This document shows positions 11,137 to 22,187 of a stretch of DNA of 64,000 nucleotides, in pieces (positions within the stretch are counted from its first letter, which is position 1; every line of letters starts with the position of its first letter). The stretch lies in assembly GCF_030295745.1 (NCBI RefSeq), contig NZ_AP027291.1:3162001-3226000 (forward strand), written 5' to 3'. This DNA is from Mycolicibacterium sp. TUM20985 (GTDB taxonomy: Bacteria; Actinomycetota; Actinomycetes; Mycobacteriales; Mycobacteriaceae). The notes under the pieces were generated by a model. It was not told the DNA's origin, did not search any database, and saw only the letters and a program-made list of their open reading frames with translations. Position numbers and translations under genes: made by a program.

Positions 11137-11640
11137 GTGCCCCGCTCGATGGATCTGACGGCTGAGTCGCCGCACCCCCTGGCGCGGATCCGGTTCGCCT
11201 TCCAGAGTGAGGTCTACTGGCAGGACCGGCTGCGTGCGTTCGAGGGCGCGTCGCCGACCCTGGACTACCTGACCACCGACTCGGCGGGCCGAACGACCGT
11301 CTCGATGACGATGCGGTTCGGTGGTGACCAACTCCCGGACCCCCTGCGGCGCCTGCGGCTGGCCGGCCTGGACATCGTGCAGCGCGAACGGTGGTTCGCC
11401 GACGAGGACGGCGGCCTGCGCGGTGAGATCGGCGTCGACGCGCTCAGGACGCCCATCTCCGGACACGGTGCCGTGCTGTTGACCGCCGTGCCCCCGGGCA
11501 CCCGCCTGGCGGGCACGGCGACGGTCGAGGTGGGCGTGCCCCTGATCGGCGGCACGATTGCGCGGTTCATCACGGGGCTGCTCGCCAACGGCATCGTCGA
11601 CATCGTTCGCATCACGGACGCCTGGCTGGACGAGAACTAG
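11137..11640 (+). CDS. DUF2505 (START/polyketide-cyclase-like) protein
   Basis: A 167-residue protein beginning VPRSMDLTAESPHP. The pattern of a short basic start and then a beta-strand with AESP, together with a conserved YW (VYWQDRL, about residues 27-33), fits the DUF2505 family, a START-like hydrophobic-cavity fold. M. tuberculosis has a comparable gene (Rv1546) next to dnaE1. The function is unknown; a lipid-binding role is only suggested by the fold. A promoter hexamer 8 nt before the GTG supports this start. The HXXXD acyltransferase gene follows after 9 nt; its own candidate -10 overlaps this gene's TAG stop. Confidence 0.75.
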   Translation: MPRSMDLTAESPHPLARIRFAFQSEVYWQDRLRAFEGASPTLDYLTTDSAGRTTVSMTMRFGGDQLPDPLRRLRLAGLDIVQRERWFADEDGGLRGEIGVDALRTPISGHGAVLLTAVPPGTRLAGTATVEVGVPLIGGTIARFITGLLANGIVDIVRITDAWLDEN

Positions 11641-11643
11641 CAT
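11638..11643 (+). promoter_or_regulatory. Candidate leaderless -10 element overlapping the DUF2505 stop codon
   Basis: TAGCAT contains the TAG stop of the upstream gene and lies 6 nt before the GTG at 11650. The same layout (a -10 that includes an upstream TAG) occurs at dnaE1. Confidence 0.4.
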
Positions 11644-11649
11644 GTGCGC

Positions 11650-12978
11650 GTGGACAACACGCTCGCGTACATCGATCAGGGCTCATTCCTCGCATTGCGG
11701 GCACTTGGTCGCGGTCCCCTGATCCAGTTCACCTGGATCTACGACCGCGCGATCGACATCGAGGCGGTACGCCGATTCCACGCCAATCTGGGGTTCGGCT
11801 TGCTGGGCAGGCGCATCGAGCGATCCGTGCTGCCATTCGGCCGGGACCGCTGGGTGACGGCACCCGGCCCGCCCGACGTCCAGATCGCGGCGCTGGACCG
11901 CGAACCCGACGACGTGTGGACTTGGGCAGACGAACGCTTGCGGCTGCCCATCGATCCGCAGTACGGACCGGCGTGGCATCTCGGCGTTCAGCCGCTGGGC
12001 GGCGGCGGCACGGCGCTGACGTTGGTGGTGTCGCACTCCGTAGGTGATGCCAAGGCCATCATCGATGCGGTTTCGGATGCCGTGCAGGGTCTTCGTCGCG
12101 ATCTCGGCTATCCGCTGCCGGGCTCCCGAACTCGGCGGCAGGCTGCCCGCGAAGACGGTAGGCAGGCGTTGCGCGAAATCCCCGCGATCGCCAAGGCGGT
12201 CGCCTCCGCCGCACGCGTGGCCCGTGCGGAGAGCGAGGGTCTGTCCACGTCGGTCAAGTCGGGAGGCAGTACACGTCGCCGCCGTGACGACCGCGAGGTA
12301 GTCGCGCCGAACGCTGCGGTGTTCTTCGACGTCGACCACTGGGATCGACGCGCGAGAGAGCTTGGCGGCAGCAGCAATTCACTGTTCGTCGGGCTCGGGG
12401 CCCGACTCGGCCAGATCATCGGGCGGGTCGATGACGAAGGGCTGGTGCGGGTGTCGCTACCGGTCAGCGAGCGCGAGCCCGACGACACCCGCGCCAATGC
12501 ACTGACGGCGACGACGGTGACCGTCGACCCGGCCACGGTCACCACCGACCTCTCCACCGTCCGCAAGGACCTCAAGCAGGCCCTGACGGCACTGGCCGAG
12601 ACACCGAACGAACTGCTCGGGCCGTTGGCACTGGTGCCCCTCACGCCTGCCTTCCTCGTCCGCCGACTCGAGGGCATGGTGCAGCAGGTCGGTAGCCCCA
12701 TCGGCTGCTCGAACCTGGGCGAGCTGCCACCGGAGATCAACCGGCCCGACGGCGGCGAAGCCGACCGCCTCACGCTGCGGATGCTCGAACCCAAGATCAC
12801 CACGAAGGTCCTCGACCGCATGGGCGGCCTGCTCTTCCTGGGTTCTGGACGCATCCACGGCCAGGTCTTCGTCACCGTCGCCGCCTGGGTGGTCGGCGGC
12901 CCCAACACGCGAGCCGCCCTGCACGAGTCGGTCCGCCGGGCGATGGCCGACATGCAGCTCACCGGGCGGGTGGAGTGA
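11650..12978 (+). CDS. HXXXD-motif acyltransferase (WS/DGAT/PapA-like), paralogue 1
   Basis: A 442-residue protein of the acyl-CoA-dependent acyltransferase superfamily. The motif SHSVGD (His129, Asp135 region: H129-S-V-G-D133) matches the catalytic HXXXD; the preceding residue is Ser rather than the first His of WS/DGAT enzymes, and the usual following Gly is Ala. A second landmark, GCSNLGELPPE, resembles the SNVPGP-type motif of wax ester synthases. Two paralogues lie at 29,206-31,901 inside the glycolipid island, with the same LPFGR-RW and CSN-G--P-E signatures. Using GTG 11650 instead of the GTG two codons upstream gives the same length (442) and the same His/Asp positions as the paralogue at 29,206. 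Probably esterifies an envelope lipid; the substrate is unknown. Confidence 0.72.
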   Translation: MDNTLAYIDQGSFLALRALGRGPLIQFTWIYDRAIDIEAVRRFHANLGFGLLGRRIERSVLPFGRDRWVTAPGPPDVQIAALDREPDDVWTWADERLRLPIDPQYGPAWHLGVQPLGGGGTALTLVVSHSVGDAKAIIDAVSDAVQGLRRDLGYPLPGSRTRRQAAREDGRQALREIPAIAKAVASAARVARAESEGLSTSVKSGGSTRRRRDDREVVAPNAAVFFDVDHWDRRARELGGSSNSLFVGLGARLGQIIGRVDDEGLVRVSLPVSEREPDDTRANALTATTVTVDPATVTTDLSTVRKDLKQALTALAETPNELLGPLALVPLTPAFLVRRLEGMVQQVGSPIGCSNLGELPPEINRPDGGEADRLTLRMLEPKITTKVLDRMGGLLFLGSGRIHGQVFVTVAAWVVGGPNTRAALHESVRRAMADMQLTGRVE

Positions 12979-12986
12979 CCGGCTCG

Positions 12987-16100
<3,114 letters not shown>

Positions 16101-16107
16101 CTGTGTT

Positions 16108-16315
16108 CGTCTCCTGTGCCTGGTCGACAAGGCACGGGGACGACGTTGCGCTCGTGCGCGAACACCGCGGTACCACCCCGCTTGCGCACATGACGTACGC
16201 CGCTCGATGTGGGCGATGACGGGCCCACCCGTTCGGGTCTACTAGGTGCGTGCGAGGGAGATCGCGACACCGTTCTTCCGAAGGCTCCCCGGTGATGGCC
16301 GGATCGATGCCTGTG
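16108..16315 (-). promoter_or_regulatory. Isoleucine T-box riboswitch upstream of ileS
   Basis: The leader contains the T-box core TGGTACCGCGG (16175 to 16165). Its UGGU pairs with the 3' end of uncharged tRNA whose discriminator base is A, as in tRNA-Ile. Upstream, CCGGCCATCACCGG (16302 to 16289) forms the stem I specifier region with an ATC (Ile) codon at 16296-16294, followed by GGGGAGCCTTCGGAAGAAC, typical of actinobacterial ileS leaders. A GTGCCT/AGGCAC hairpin abuts the AGGAG ribosome binding site (16115-16111). No terminator with a U-tract is present, so control is probably at translation initiation, as known for actinobacterial T-boxes. A -10 TAGAAT lies at 16322-16327. Confidence 0.9.
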
Positions 16316-16355
16316 CGCAGAATTCTAAGCCCTGCGCCGGCCGGCGGACCAAACG

Positions 16356-16979
16356 CTAGTGAGCCACCGCCAGCTTCGGTGCGTACTGGACGGGCGGGGT
16401 GGCCTCGGAGGTCAGCTCGATCAACGCCAGCGGGAACTGTTCGGCCAGCTCGGCCACCGTGTAGGACTCGAAGCTGCGGGCGTCGAACCACCAGTCCAGC
16501 GCCATGACGTCTTGGTCGCAGTAGGCCCTGAGCTCGAGGAGATGGCCCAGGTACGGCCGCGTGACCGCGGTGTCACCCGAGGCGAAGAGGACATCGGACA
16601 CCGGCTGCGGCCGCGGATCGTCGGGAACGCCGTGCACCATCCGACGGACGGCCAGCTCGGCGAGGGCGTGATGCGCGCTCGTGAGCATCCCGTCGGCGTC
16701 GATCTGCCTGGGAGCCGCGCACTGCACCGTCAGCGGGTGCACGCGAGCGCCGTAGCCGGGGACGTCGACCGTCACCTGACCGCTACCGATCGTCCGCTCG
16801 ATCGCCCGGCCCAGGGCGCCGAGCAGAATTTCCTCGCTCGTTAGCCCCAGCACCTCGACGGCGCCGTCGAGTTCCATGGTCAACAGTGGTGAGAGGGGCG
16901 CGGGAACCAATTCCAGGTCCTCGACTCGAGGGCGGCCCTCGGCGTCGTAATCGGTCAGCTGCAAGTTTGCGCGCATCAT
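16356..16979 (-). CDS. Condensation-domain-like C-terminal-half protein, function unknown
   Basis: A 207-residue protein that resembles only the C-terminal lobe of NRPS condensation/PapA-type acyltransferases. The middle part (LGLTSEEILLGALGRAIERTI) and the end, with ALDWWFDARSFESYTV then AELAEQFPLALIELT, follow the pattern of the terminal strands and helix of that fold. No HXXXD motif is present, so it is not expected to be catalytic by itself. It might be a binding or scaffolding protein, or the relic of a longer enzyme. The ATG at 16979 is 6 nt after a TAGCCT -10. The palindrome at 16,999-17,014 covers the -35 region, facing an HTH gene. I do not recognise a characterised homologue. Confidence 0.6.
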   Translation of the reverse strand: MMRANLQLTDYDAEGRPRVEDLELVPAPLSPLLTMELDGAVEVLGLTSEEILLGALGRAIERTIGSGQVTVDVPGYGARVHPLTVQCAAPRQIDADGMLTSAHHALAELAVRRMVHGVPDDPRPQPVSDVLFASGDTAVTRPYLGHLLELRAYCDQDVMALDWWFDARSFESYTVAELAEQFPLALIELTSEATPPVQYAPKLAVAH

Positions 16980-16985
16980 GATCGA

Positions 16986-17014
16986 AGGCTACAGGACAGT
17001 CCCAAAAATGGGAC
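16986..17014 (-). promoter_or_regulatory. Leaderless promoter with overlapping palindromic operator candidate
   Basis: TAGCCT (16991 to 16986) is 6 nt from the ATG at 16979. GTCCCA-AAAA-TGGGAC (16999-17014) is a perfect 6-bp inverted repeat with a 4-nt centre where the -35 element would sit. It is a good candidate operator for the divergent HTH protein. Confidence 0.45.
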
Positions 17015-17101
17015 ACATCTGCCAAAACCGTGACGACCATGTCAATTAGTCGAGCGCCATCCTATTTGCGGTCGACAGTGCCCAAGGCGGGGAGGACCAG
17101 C

Positions 17102-17107
17102 TAAGCT
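17102..17107 (+). promoter_or_regulatory. Candidate leaderless -10 element for the HTH gene
   Basis: TAAGCT, 6 nt before the GTG at 17114; no Shine-Dalgarno sequence. Confidence 0.45.
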
Positions 17108-17113
17108 GGCCGT

Positions 17114-17479
17114 GTGCCACGGACTGATGAAAACGGACGGCAGCTAAAGGCGCTGCTGGACTACCTTCTCGACGGCGAAGTCGAGGCCAAGGCGATCTAC
17201 GACGCCCTTGGCACCTCCAGCAGCACCTACTACCGCCGCGTCAAGGAGGCCGACTACCCGAACGCCGAGGAGATGCGGTTGGTGGCCGACCGGTTCGCTC
17301 TCAGCTACCCCGATCTGCAGGTGCGCTTCGGATTGATGAGCCGCGAAGAGGTCTGGAGTTACGTGGAGTCGGCGCCGGTCTCGGTGATGACCATCGCCGA
17401 AGCGGCTAAGAAGCGGCGCACGGTCCACCGACCGCGCCTCCGCGACCTCACGCCGCGTCCCGACGCTCCCCCGCTGTAG
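17114..17479 (+). CDS. Small helix-turn-helix protein
   Basis: A 121-residue predicted DNA-binding protein. Residues 20-60 (EAKAIYDALGTSSSTYYRRV, then PNAEEMRLVADRFALS) look like a helix-turn-helix followed by a helical segment, similar to small XRE/repressor-like proteins. The C-terminal third is basic (AAKKRRTVHRPRLRDL). It is divergent from the condensation-like gene, with a palindrome in the 134-bp gap that could be its operator. It is followed 42 nt downstream by a seven-helix membrane protein gene on the same strand, so the pair probably forms an operon. Function otherwise unknown. Confidence 0.65.
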   Translation: MPRTDENGRQLKALLDYLLDGEVEAKAIYDALGTSSSTYYRRVKEADYPNAEEMRLVADRFALSYPDLQVRFGLMSREEVWSYVESAPVSVMTIAEAAKKRRTVHRPRLRDLTPRPDAPPL

Positions 17480-17521
17480 ACGCAGAATTTGCTGACTGAA
17501 ACTTAGCTCGAAGGCGATCTC

Positions 17522-18256
17522 ATGGGTTTGGCAATCCTCATCACCGTCACGCTTGCGTGCATCGCGTGGAGTCTTTGGATTCGCCGTGTGACCTGGTCGT
17601 GCCGCTGGGAAGTTGCCGCCACGCTCAACATCGCGCTCCAGGGCGCCACGGTCCTGCTGATGTCGCCGCTGGCCTCGGAGACCCTGGGCCACTGGCTGCA
17701 CTCGCTGACGGGAATGTGGAACCTCGAGGACTACATCGGCCACGACATGTACGTGGTGGCGGCGTCGGCGATCGTGTACAACGCGCTGGGTCGACTGCAG
17801 GACGATCATGCGCTGCAAAGCACCTTCAAGCAGTACGTCGAGCGCCCCGCGACGCTGTGCATCCCATTGCTCCTCGCGGCCTTCTCGCTGGGCAACGGCG
17901 CAAAGATCTACAGCCCGGACTTCTTCGAACTCCATACCGACTTCTGGCTGGCCGCCTACTGGACGCTGCTCTGCGGCATGCTGATCTACCTGCTCGGCTA
18001 TGGGTCCCGGGCACTTCTGGTGCTGCGGAAGGATCCCCGCTCCCGCACGGTGGCCAACGTCTACCTGGCGGCGTCGATCAGCGGCATGCTCGCCTGTGCC
18101 ATCCGGATCGTCACCTCCTGGGTGCCGTCACTGCAGCCGGTCGAGAGCGGCAACCTGGTGTGGTTCTTCGCCTGTATGTGCGGTGCCGGGTTCGCGGTGA
18201 TGTCGGCGTATTCGTGGCGCATCAAGACCAAGTGGTTCAGTAAGGCGACCCGCTAA
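17522..18256 (+). CDS. Seven-helix integral membrane protein, function unknown
   Basis: A 244-residue protein with seven clear hydrophobic segments (roughly residues 3-20, 32-52, 75-90, 110-125, 140-165, 177-200, 210-228) and a short basic C-terminal tail. Gene pairs of a small HTH protein and a seven-helix protein are common in actinobacteria; some longer members carry a C-terminal domain annotated as DUF6545 and a putative transporter label, which this short version lacks. GAAGGCGAT before the ATG serves as a ribosome binding site. Transport or signalling are both possible. Confidence 0.6.
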   Translation: MGLAILITVTLACIAWSLWIRRVTWSCRWEVAATLNIALQGATVLLMSPLASETLGHWLHSLTGMWNLEDYIGHDMYVVAASAIVYNALGRLQDDHALQSTFKQYVERPATLCIPLLLAAFSLGNGAKIYSPDFFELHTDFWLAAYWTLLCGMLIYLLGYGSRALLVLRKDPRSRTVANVYLAASISGMLACAIRIVTSWVPSLQPVESGNLVWFFACMCGAGFAVMSAYSWRIKTKWFSKATR

Positions 18257-18661
18257 CGACGTCATCCGACCGGTAGCTGGATCACACCAGCGGCATGGCT
18301 TAGCTGACCGCTACCATGCGCGACGCGACGATCGGTTGGCGAAGATGCGAAGATGAACCACGTTGCCTGCTGGCAACCACAGCCTCTCGCCCATCGCCGG
18401 GCTGCGACCCCGCGTCTGCGGCAGAGAATGACAGCTCAGGGCATTGCCACCAGCTGTTGAGACACATTTCAGCCAAAAGGTATCGAACTGTGGTGAACGA
18501 CAACTGATTTGCGAGGTACCCTCACAGGCCACGAAATTGGCTGATTGAGGTCAAGGCGGCTAACCGGCTGTGCCATAGTCATTCTCACTACATTTCGCAT
18601 TGCGTGGTCACGTTCCCTAAGCTCGACCCAGACGTTTCGTCGCCTGTCAGAAAGGGCCTCC
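18257..18661. other. Intergenic region before fadD, no gene seen
   Basis: About 405 bp marks the left edge of the glycolipid island. Short reading frames here lack ribosome binding sites and coding bias. The last 100 bp are AT-richer and should hold the fadD promoter, but no single -35/-10 pair stands out. No tRNA, direct repeat or integrase remnant was seen. Confidence 0.5.
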
Positions 18662-20392
18662 ATGCTGGACTCGTCGATCCCCGCGATCCTTCGCGAGCGG
18701 GCGAGCCTGCAACCGAATGACCCCGCCTTCACGTTCGTCGACTACGACGCGGACTGGGACGGCGTCGAGGAGACCCTCACCTGGTCGCAGCTGCAGCAGC
18801 GAGTAGTGGCCCTGGCCGCCGAGATTCGCGAGCATGCGCAAATCGGGGACCGGGCCGTGATCCTGGCACCGCAGAACATGTCGTACATCCTGGGCTTCCT
18901 GGCGTCGTTCGAAGCGAACGTGATCGCCGTGCCGTTGTCGACGCCGACCATGGGCGCGCATGACGAGCGAGTGGCCGCGGTAGTTCGCGACGCCCTTCCG
19001 ACGGTGATCCTGACCACCAGCGAGACCGCAGCCGCGGTGGCCCCCTATGCCGTGGCACAGGATGGCGGCGCCGTACCGGTGGTTCTCGAGATCGACCGGC
19101 TGGACCTGACCGTGCGCCGCCGGTCCACCGCACGACGCGAGACGTCGCCGGCTACCGCGTATCTGCAGTACACGTCCGGGTCGACCAGGACGCCGGCCGG
19201 GGTCATGGTGTCCCAGCGCAATCTGTTCGCGAACTTCGAACAGCAGGTGGCGGCCCTCCTCAGCGATTACGGCAAGGTGGGTCCGCCGGGCACGACGGTG
19301 GTGTCCTGGCTGCCCTTCTATCACGACATGGGATTGATACTCGGCATCTGTGCGCCCATTCTCGGGGGCTGGCACTCGGTCGTGATGAGCCCCATTGCCT
19401 TCCTCCAGCGTCCCGCGCGGTGGCTGCAGCAGCTTGCTCGGCGAACACGCGCGTTGACGGCGGCCCCCAACTTCGCCCTGGACCTCGCCGCGGCGCGGAC
19501 CACCGACGACGACCTGGCCGGGCTCGACCTCGGCGACGTACTGGCGATCATCTGCGGTGCCGAACGCGTGCAACCGGTTTCGGTGAAGCGCTTCTCGCAG
19601 CGATTCGCCAAGTTCAACTTTCCGGCGAAGGTCATCCGACCGTCGTTCGGTCTCGCCGAGGCGACGCTGTTCGTCGCGACCCGCGAACCCGGCGAACCAC
19701 CCTCGGTCGTCGCGTTCGACACCGAGAAGCTCACCGCGGGCATGGCCAAGCGCAGCACTACCGGAACGTCCCTGATCAGCTACGGCATGCCGGAATCGCC
19801 CCGCGTACGCATCGTGGACCCCGAGACCCGGCTCGAGGCCCCGGCCGGGCGGATCGGCGAGATCTGGGTGCACGGTGACAACGTGTGCGCGGGCTACTGG
19901 AACAAGCCGGACGAGACCGAGCACACCTACCGAGGTGTCATCGCCAATCCCAGCGATGAGATACCCAGTGAAATGTGGCTCCGCACAGGCGATCTCGGAT
20001 TCTTCTCGGATGACGAACTCTTCATCGTCGGGCGGATCAAGGACCTGTTGATCGTCCGCGGGCGCAATCACTACCCCGATGACATCGAGGCGACCGTCAG
20101 CGCGGTGTCGGGTGGCCGCGTCGCGGCGATCTCGGTCGACGACGACGCCACCGAACAACTGGTGGCGATCATCGAGGTCAAGGAGCGGGCCACTCCGGAG
20201 GAGACTTCCGTGAAGCTGGCCAACGTGAAGAGTGAAGTCACATCGGCCATCTCGCAGGCTCACGGGATCAGCGCAGCCGATCTGGTCCTGGTGGCGCGCG
20301 GGTCGATTCCGATCACCACGAGCGGCAAGATCCGCAGGCAGGCCTGCGTCGAGCAGTACAGTCAGGGCCGGTTCAGCCGGCTGGACGCCTGA
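18662..20392 (+). CDS. fadD: Fatty acyl-AMP ligase (FadD/FAAL)
   Basis: Activates a long-chain fatty acid as acyl-adenylate for loading onto a polyketide synthase. 576 residues. Adenylation motifs are present in order: YTSGSTRTPAG (P-loop), SWLPFYHDMGL, GLAEATLF, LRTGDLGF and TTSGKIRR with the C-terminal lysine. SWLPFYHDMGL and the overall pattern are typical of FadD23/24/25-type FAALs in mycobacterial lipid loci rather than acyl-CoA ligases. The ATG at 18662 has an AGAAAGG ribosome binding site and was preferred over an in-frame start 39 codons upstream. It probably supplies the starter for the MAS-like PKS of this island. Convergent with the first glycosyltransferase gene. Confidence 0.92.
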   Translation: MLDSSIPAILRERASLQPNDPAFTFVDYDADWDGVEETLTWSQLQQRVVALAAEIREHAQIGDRAVILAPQNMSYILGFLASFEANVIAVPLSTPTMGAHDERVAAVVRDALPTVILTTSETAAAVAPYAVAQDGGAVPVVLEIDRLDLTVRRRSTARRETSPATAYLQYTSGSTRTPAGVMVSQRNLFANFEQQVAALLSDYGKVGPPGTTVVSWLPFYHDMGLILGICAPILGGWHSVVMSPIAFLQRPARWLQQLARRTRALTAAPNFALDLAAARTTDDDLAGLDLGDVLAIICGAERVQPVSVKRFSQRFAKFNFPAKVIRPSFGLAEATLFVATREPGEPPSVVAFDTEKLTAGMAKRSTTGTSLISYGMPESPRVRIVDPETRLEAPAGRIGEIWVHGDNVCAGYWNKPDETEHTYRGVIANPSDEIPSEMWLRTGDLGFFSDDELFIVGRIKDLLIVRGRNHYPDDIEATVSAVSGGRVAAISVDDDATEQLVAIIEVKERATPEETSVKLANVKSEVTSAISQAHGISAADLVLVARGSIPITTSGKIRRQACVEQYSQGRFSRLDA

Positions 20393-20409
20393 CCGTGGCC
20401 GCCCGACAA

Positions 20410-21129
20410 CTAGCGGATTTGCTTCCACTCCTTGCTGGCCGACCGCTTGAAGAAGAACACGGTCATGGAATTGGAGAACCAGCTCGCCAAAAGTTTCGGC
20501 CAACCCACGGCGTGTGCTCGCCGGCCGGTATGGAAGACGGTCAGGCCGTTGACGAAACGAGTTCTGCCCGTCTTGGACAGCCGGCGGAACAGGTCCATGT
20601 CCTCGGCGGCGGCAAGCCGCTCGTTGAATCCGCCGACCCTCTTGAAGGCGTCGGCGGCGATCATCTGAAACTCGCCACCTGCGCCACCGATCCCGAACAC
20701 GTTGTTCTGCAAGAAGAGTTGGACGCCGAGCATCGTGAAGACGTATCGGTCACCGAAAGTGCTGACCTCCGGGAACACCCTGTACTTGCAAGTCAGCGCC
20801 ACCAGGTCGGGCCTGATGGCGAACTCCCGCTGCGCGGTCGAGAAGAATGCGTCGATGTCGGGGATCACCACGTCGGCGTCGACGAACACCAGGTAATCCC
20901 CCTGCGCCGCAGCCGCACCCATGTTCCTGGCCATGGCGATGGTCTGCTTCGCGGGCTCGTCGTAGACCACCACCGCATCGGTGTACATGCGGCACAACTC
21001 GACGGTTCCGTCGTGACTGTTCCCGTCGGAGACCACGATCTCGTGGGCGCCGGAGAACAGGGCCAACGATTGCAGGGTCTGTTCGATCGTCTTGACTTCG
21101 TTCAGCGTCGGGATGACGAAGGAGATCAT
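20410..21129 (-). CDS. Glycosyltransferase family 2
   Basis: A 239-residue GT-A enzyme. It begins MISFVIPTLNE, the nucleotide-sugar-binding strand, followed by EIVVSDGNSHDGT and the metal-binding FVDADVV. ERLAAAEDMDLFRRL supplies the usual acidic catalytic-base region. The C-terminal WPKLLASWFSNSMTVFFF is hydrophobic and may hold the enzyme to the membrane. It probably adds a sugar to the island's glycolipid from a nucleotide or polyprenyl donor; donor and acceptor are not readable from sequence. The ATG at 21129 is preceded by a six-codon mini-ORF whose stop overlaps it. Divergent from the ABC genes. Confidence 0.85.
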   Translation of the reverse strand: MISFVIPTLNEVKTIEQTLQSLALFSGAHEIVVSDGNSHDGTVELCRMYTDAVVVYDEPAKQTIAMARNMGAAAAQGDYLVFVDADVVIPDIDAFFSTAQREFAIRPDLVALTCKYRVFPEVSTFGDRYVFTMLGVQLFLQNNVFGIGGAGGEFQMIAADAFKRVGGFNERLAAAEDMDLFRRLSKTGRTRFVNGLTVFHTGRRAHAVGWPKLLASWFSNSMTVFFFKRSASKEWKQIR

Positions 21130-21143
21130 GTTTCGGGTCCCAC
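21126..21143 (-). other. Six-codon mini-ORF coupled to the family 2 glycosyltransferase start
   Basis: GGAGGAGG (21160 to 21153), a near-perfect ribosome binding site, lies 9 nt before a GTG at 21143 that encodes only VGPET before TGA. That TGA overlaps the glycosyltransferase ATG as ATGA. The strong site is too far from the ATG itself (23 nt), so ribosomes may initiate on the mini-ORF and reinitiate. Confidence 0.35.
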
Positions 21144-21244
21144 GCGCGTTCGCCTCCTCCGTATTAGGCGGCGACTCTACCCGTTGCAACACAACCACCG
21201 AAACATCAGAGGTAGCGCGAGATCTCGGCGCAACGTCCGAACGG

Positions 21245-21250
21245 TAACGT
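21245..21250 (+). promoter_or_regulatory. Candidate leaderless -10 element for the ABC exporter operon
   Basis: TAACGT, 7 nt before the GTG at 21258; no Shine-Dalgarno sequence. It favours this GTG over the one at 21249. Confidence 0.4.
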
Positions 21251-21257
21251 GTGCGCC

Positions 21258-22187
21258 GTGATCGAGGTCGAAGGGATTGCCAAGACGTTCGGTCCGTTGC
21301 CGGCCCTGCGCGACGTCAGCTTCACCGTTCCCACGGGCACGGTGTGTGGGCTACTCGGACACAACGGCGCGGGCAAGACCACCATCGTCAAGATCCTGTC
21401 CACGTTGCTCGAACCCACGTCTGGCAGGGCGACCGTCGCCGGCTACGACGTAGTCACCGACGCCGCACAGGTACGGGAGAGCATTGGGGTCACCGGGCAG
21501 GACGCTGCCCTGGACTTGGGTCTCACCGGGCGTGAGAACCTGGTGCTGTTCGCTCGGTTGCGCGGTATGAAGCGCAAGCAGGCCGGTGGCCGGGCCGACG
21601 AACTCATCGAACGCTTCGATCTCGTCGGCGCCGCGAACCGTGAGGTGTCGACCTATTCGGGCGGCATGCGTCGGCGCATCGACATCGCCGTCTCACTCAT
21701 CGTCCCGCCCAAGGTGCTGTTCCTCGACGAACCGACGACCGGCCTGGACCCCCGGAGCCGTCGCGACGTCTGGTCGCTGGTGGCCTCGCTCGCCGCGCAG
21801 GACGTGACCGTGCTGCTGACCACTCAGTACCTCGAAGAGGCCGACGTCTTGAGTGACTCGATCGTCATCCTCGATGCGGGCCGGGTGATCGCGAGCGGAA
21901 CGGCCGAGGAACTCAAGCGCCGCATGGGCGTCAGCTATTGCCAGGTCACTCCCCTGCATCCCGAGGATCTGGCACGCGTCGCGGCGGTCCTCGGCACGTA
22001 CGAGGGTGCCGAGGTCGACGCGGCCGCCAACACCGTCTCGGTTCCTGCGCCGCACGGGGTCGCCACGCTCGGGGACGTCTTCCGCAAACTCGAAGAATTA
22101 GACGTCGAGCTGCTGGACATCTCGCTGCGCAAACCGTCCCTCGACGAGGTGTTCCTGCACTTGACCGGGCCCACGTTGACCGTATGA
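21258..22187 (+). CDS. ABC exporter ATP-binding subunit (DrrA-like)
   Basis: A 309-residue nucleotide-binding subunit. Walker A is GLLGHNGAGKTT, the signature motif is YSGGMRRR and Walker B is VLFLDEPTTGLDP. The roughly 90-residue C-terminal extension after the ATPase core is typical of DrrA/CcmA-type exporters. The gene order ATPase-permease-permease, with ATGA overlaps at both junctions, mirrors drrABC, which exports phthiocerol dimycocerosates in M. tuberculosis. Location within a lipid locus suggests a glycolipid or precursor as substrate; this is inference. An alternative GTG at 21249 would add three residues. Confidence 0.9.
   Translation: MIEVEGIAKTFGPLPALRDVSFTVPTGTVCGLLGHNGAGKTTIVKILSTLLEPTSGRATVAGYDVVTDAAQVRESIGVTGQDAALDLGLTGRENLVLFARLRGMKRKQAGGRADELIERFDLVGAANREVSTYSGGMRRRIDIAVSLIVPPKVLFLDEPTTGLDPRSRRDVWSLVASLAAQDVTVLLTTQYLEEADVLSDSIVILDAGRVIASGTAEELKRRMGVSYCQVTPLHPEDLARVAAVLGTYEGAEVDAAANTVSVPAPHGVATLGDVFRKLEELDVELLDISLRKPSLDEVFLHLTGPTLTV

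Noticed and set aside
18257..18661. Attachment site or tRNA at the left edge of the glycolipid island
   Set aside because: No tRNA-like fold, direct repeat with the right edge, or integrase gene could be found by reading.
18647..20503. 618-codon minus-strand frame opposite fadD
   Set aside because: No domain or start signals are recognisable; fadD on the plus strand has all its motifs and a ribosome binding site.
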